Position numbers and translations under genes: made by a program. Source: an uncultured bacterium (GTDB lineage Bacteria; Planctomycetota; GCA-002687715). From it: a stretch of DNA of 64,000 nucleotides. The DNA lies in NCBI GenBank assembly GCA_902826835.1, contig CADEGH010000021.1:1-64000 (forward strand). Reading direction: 5' to 3'. Shown piece by piece: positions 62,799 to 64,000 of the stretch. A model generated the notes under the pieces. The model searched no databases and was not told the origin of the DNA. It saw nothing but the letters and a program-made list of their open reading frames with translations. How positions within the stretch are numbered: the stretch's first letter is position 1; each line of letters starts with the position of its first letter.

Positions 62799-63878
62799 TC
62801 AAGGCTGCGAAATGGCGGCGCCGTGCACCATGAACGCCAGCACCTTCGCGCGCACGTAGTTCTCGGAAATCATGACCTTGCCGTCGAACGGGCCTCGATT
62901 CGGGCCGCCTGAGTCCTTCGCAACAAAAAAGCGGCGACCATCTTGGTGACGAGCCAAACCGATGACGTGCATGAGGTGGTCATCGGTCGTCTTGCCGTTT
63001 CGGAAGCCCTCGTCGCGGACCGCTTGGGTGACCGCTCCGTTTTTCTCGAGTTCATCGCTCAGCACTGCGATTCCATCTTTCGCGCGGAAGCCTCGTTCGG
63101 ACACATCCAGATCGAAGACGACCGAGTACCCGGCTTTCAGACTCCGCTCGAGCGACCCCATGAAATCTTCGACCGCGACGTTGAGGTAATGGTCGTAGCC
63201 GAGCCAATTGTCCGGAACTTCGAGTTTCGCCTTGGTGCCTACCTCGGGGGCACCGAGGGACATCACTTCCACGTAAGCGTCGAGGGGGAGGCCGAGGACT
63301 TGATCCGTCCAGGCTCGAGGGGAGAGGGCTCCGGTGGGCCCTGACACTTCGGTCGGCATGACTCCGAGATACGCATCCAGCACCGCTTGGACCGCGCGAT
63401 GAAAGACTGCGCTGACCGGGGGGGCTCCTTCCCTGGTCGCTTCTTTGGCCAGGCTCTCGAGAATTCTGAACAGTTCCTGGTGGTCATGCTCCGGATGACC
63501 CTGCCGGAGGCCGGTGAAGGAGGCCGCCGGGACGAGTCCGTGTTCTCTCGCGACCCAAAGCACATCGTGCGAAAGCCCCCCCTCCGAGAATTGGGCTTTC
63601 CCCCCTGCGGCCACGTAGCGGCGCAGCTTCTCGGGGTACGTGTGCCGGGCGAGCCACGCCTCGGACAGGTCGATGTCCAGATTGTGCAGGCGCTTGGCTT
63701 CGCTCTCCAGGAACGAGACGGTGCTGAAGCTCCAGCACGTCCCGGTACGGCCCTGGCTGATGCACGGAAGTGCGGGAAGTTCTGATTCTATGGCGAAGGG
63801 GCCAACGGTCCGGACGGCTGATTGACCATCGAGAGCGGTGGCAGCAAGGAGGAGGACACCGATGCAGGACATGCGCAT
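62799..63878 (-). CDS. Exported C1B-type cysteine peptidase
   Basis: A 359-residue papain-fold protein of the bleomycin hydrolase/aminopeptidase C type. A short signal peptide (MRMSCIGVLLLAATALDGQS) precedes the catalytic-cysteine motif QGRTGTCWSFST (Cys48). The catalytic histidine is in DDHLMHVIGLA (His304). The third position, normally Asn in NSWG, reads KDSGG, giving Asp322. The C-terminal MISENYVRAKV segment is like that of bacterial C1B proteins. Cytosolic PepC is larger and lacks an export signal; this shorter exported form probably acts on peptides outside the cytoplasm. Confidence 0.85.
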   Translation of the reverse strand: MRMSCIGVLLLAATALDGQSAVRTVGPFAIESELPALPCISQGRTGTCWSFSTVSFLESEAKRLHNLDIDLSEAWLARHTYPEKLRRYVAAGGKAQFSEGGLSHDVLWVAREHGLVPAASFTGLRQGHPEHDHQELFRILESLAKEATREGAPPVSAVFHRAVQAVLDAYLGVMPTEVSGPTGALSPRAWTDQVLGLPLDAYVEVMSLGAPEVGTKAKLEVPDNWLGYDHYLNVAVEDFMGSLERSLKAGYSVVFDLDVSERGFRAKDGIAVLSDELEKNGAVTQAVRDEGFRNGKTTDDHLMHVIGLARHQDGRRFFVAKDSGGPNRGPFDGKVMISENYVRAKVLAFMVHGAAISQP

Positions 63879-63956
63879 GGCCGCATCGTAGCGGCTGCCG
63901 AGGGAGGGGGCCTCATCTTGAAGTCTCCGGAGGAGCGGCGTAAAAAGCGCCCCGCC

Positions 63957-64000
63957 GGGCGACTAGCTCAGTTGGTTAGAGCGCCGTTCTCACACAGCGG
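63957..64000 (+). tRNA. tRNA-Val (anticodon CAC), 5' part
   Basis: The acceptor strand GGGCGAC, T8-A9, a D arm (GCTCAGTTGGTTAGAGC) and the anticodon arm CCGTT-CTCACAC-AGCGG are visible before the window ends. The loop places CAC at positions 34-36, which reads the valine codon GTG. The T arm and 3' end lie outside the window. Confidence 0.85.

Overview
The window is about 64 kb of GC-rich bacterial chromosome with densely packed genes, two tRNA genes, and no prophage, insertion sequence or CRISPR array that I can see. Several traits point to Planctomycetota, perhaps a marine Poly30/Saltatorellus-like lineage: secreted low-complexity proteins with signal peptides ending in AQ or GQ, HEAT-repeat and carboxypeptidase-regulatory-like surface proteins, a choice-of-anchor L protein, and very large PstC and PstA permeases. 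This assignment is an inference from protein style; there is no rRNA or marker gene here to prove it.

Layout. 0-6 kb: the end of a cyanophycinase-type peptidase, a B12-binding radical SAM enzyme with an unknown partner, and a choice-of-anchor L secreted protein, then about 0.9 kb with no recognisable gene. 6.7-12.4 kb: an RND efflux operon (adaptor, TolC-type channel, pump). 12.4-13.2 kb: a VapBC-like toxin-antitoxin pair. 13.4-23.6 kb: a phosphate block, pstS-pstC-pstA-pstB-phoU-phoR followed by a DUF47 protein and a Pit transporter. 23.6-30 kb: an M1 peptidase, a secreted FAD oxidoreductase, a PhyH dioxygenase and two unknown proteins. 30-35.1 kb: a NUDIX hydrolase, a lipoprotein joining a tyrosine-phosphatase-type domain to a cytochrome c'-like domain, and two tandem phosphate-porin (OprO/OprP) genes. 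35.2-42 kb: mixed metabolic genes including lipB and an acyl-CoA dehydrogenase. 42.2-49.6 kb: a minus-strand 2-oxoacid dehydrogenase operon, lipA-E1alpha-E1beta-E2-E1alpha-lpd-zincin. 49.7-64 kb: a DUF72 protein, HEAT-repeat proteins, secreted surface proteins, a TraB-like lipoprotein, a C1 peptidase, tRNA-Ala(CGC) and the start of tRNA-Val(CAC).

How the genes work together. The phosphate block and the two porins look like one regulon. Upstream of pstS and of the second porin I find heptamers close to CTTYACG repeated at exact 11-base steps, the geometry of a PHO box. The porins would bring phosphate across the outer membrane, PstSCAB or Pit across the inner membrane, and PhoU/PhoR would sense it; no phoB response regulator lies in the window. 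The lipoate genes (lipA inside the dehydrogenase operon, lipB about 8 kb away) supply the cofactor of the E2 subunit in the same operon. That operon carries two full-length E1alpha genes but only one E1beta.
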